Source: Actinomycetes bacterium (GTDB lineage: Bacteria; Actinomycetota; Thermoleophilia; Gaiellales; Gaiellaceae). Taken from it: a DNA stretch of 32,514 bases. Below the pieces are notes generated by a model that was given only the letters and a program-made list of their open reading frames with translations, ran no database searches and was not told the origin of the DNA. Positions 32,453 to 32,514 of this stretch are shown piece after piece; the stretch's first letter is position 1; each line of letters begins with the position of its first letter. A program made the translations under genes and the position numbers. Where the stretch lies: contig JAPOVR010000082.1 in assembly GCA_026708005.1 (NCBI GenBank), forward strand, positions 1 through 32,514. The letters run 5' to 3'.

Positions 32453-32458
32453 ACAGTA
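32453..32458 (-). promoter_or_regulatory. -10 box for the 113-residue protein (leaderless)
   Basis: On the minus strand TACTGT ends exactly 6 nt before GTG 32446. Confidence 0.45.
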
Positions 32459-32514
32459 TGGCCTGTCTCTTGGTGTGTGTGGGGGTTTGTGGGGTGGGGG
32501 TGTGGGTTGTTGGG

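Overview
This window is high-GC DNA with strong G/C preference at third codon positions. It looks like chromosomal DNA of an actinobacterium, probably of the Thermoleophilia (Gaiella/Solirubrobacter) type. That placement is an inference. It rests on the block ffs-dnaX-ybaB-recR with a large, Alu-domain SRP RNA, a succinate dehydrogenase with an HdrB-like third subunit, a stand-alone N-terminal methylmalonyl-CoA mutase subunit, ATP-type PEP carboxykinase, and many genes whose -10 box lies 6-9 nt before the start codon (leaderless mRNAs). I found no rRNA, tRNA, CRISPR array or intact mobile element.

Layout. 1-1599: C/A-rich and repeat-bearing DNA, a putative secreted lysozyme-like protein and possibly a decayed integrase. 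1600-4528: ArsB/NhaD-type permease, CBS-pair protein and EamA exporter. 4513-7736: large SRP RNA, dnaX, ybaB and a convergent recR. 7856-8839: asd. 8866-12668 (minus): sdhA-sdhB-HdrB-like subunit-51-residue membrane peptide. 13277-15738 (minus): two overlapping tyrosine recombinases and a PHP phosphoesterase. 16003-16635: DUF2071/YqjF-like protein. 17472-19010 (minus): pckA. 19777-20292 (minus): HEAT-like protein. 20642-22720: mdh, apparently starting at CTG, and a PDZ/Lon-type protease. 22868-23065: small four-cysteine protein. 23708-24805 (minus): PLP aminotransferase. 24840-26976 (minus): sucD and sucC. 27041-28606: methylmalonyl-CoA mutase N-terminal subunit. 29358-30920: propionyl-CoA carboxylase beta chain. 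30986-31606: GNAT acetyltransferase. 32105-32446 (minus): unknown small protein.

The metabolic genes form one route: propionyl-CoA to methylmalonyl-CoA (pccB), to succinyl-CoA (mutase), to succinate (sucCD), to fumarate (sdh), then malate to oxaloacetate (mdh) and oxaloacetate to PEP (pckA). Fumarase, the epimerase, the B12-binding mutase subunit and the biotin carboxylase chain are not in the window.

The most novel-looking signal is a family of about 90-107 bp intergenic elements. Five copies lie one each in five of the large gene-free islands (13161, 16861, 19354, 23365 and 28754), plus a fragment at 31750. Each has a C-run/G-run hairpin, a conserved block around AGCCGAGATATGCGCAC, an optional GCGCAC palindrome, and two or three GTCAC boxes at exact 11-bp spacing. 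The 11-bp tandem array resembles sites of OmpR/PhoB-family response regulators, but I know of no described family that matches the whole element.
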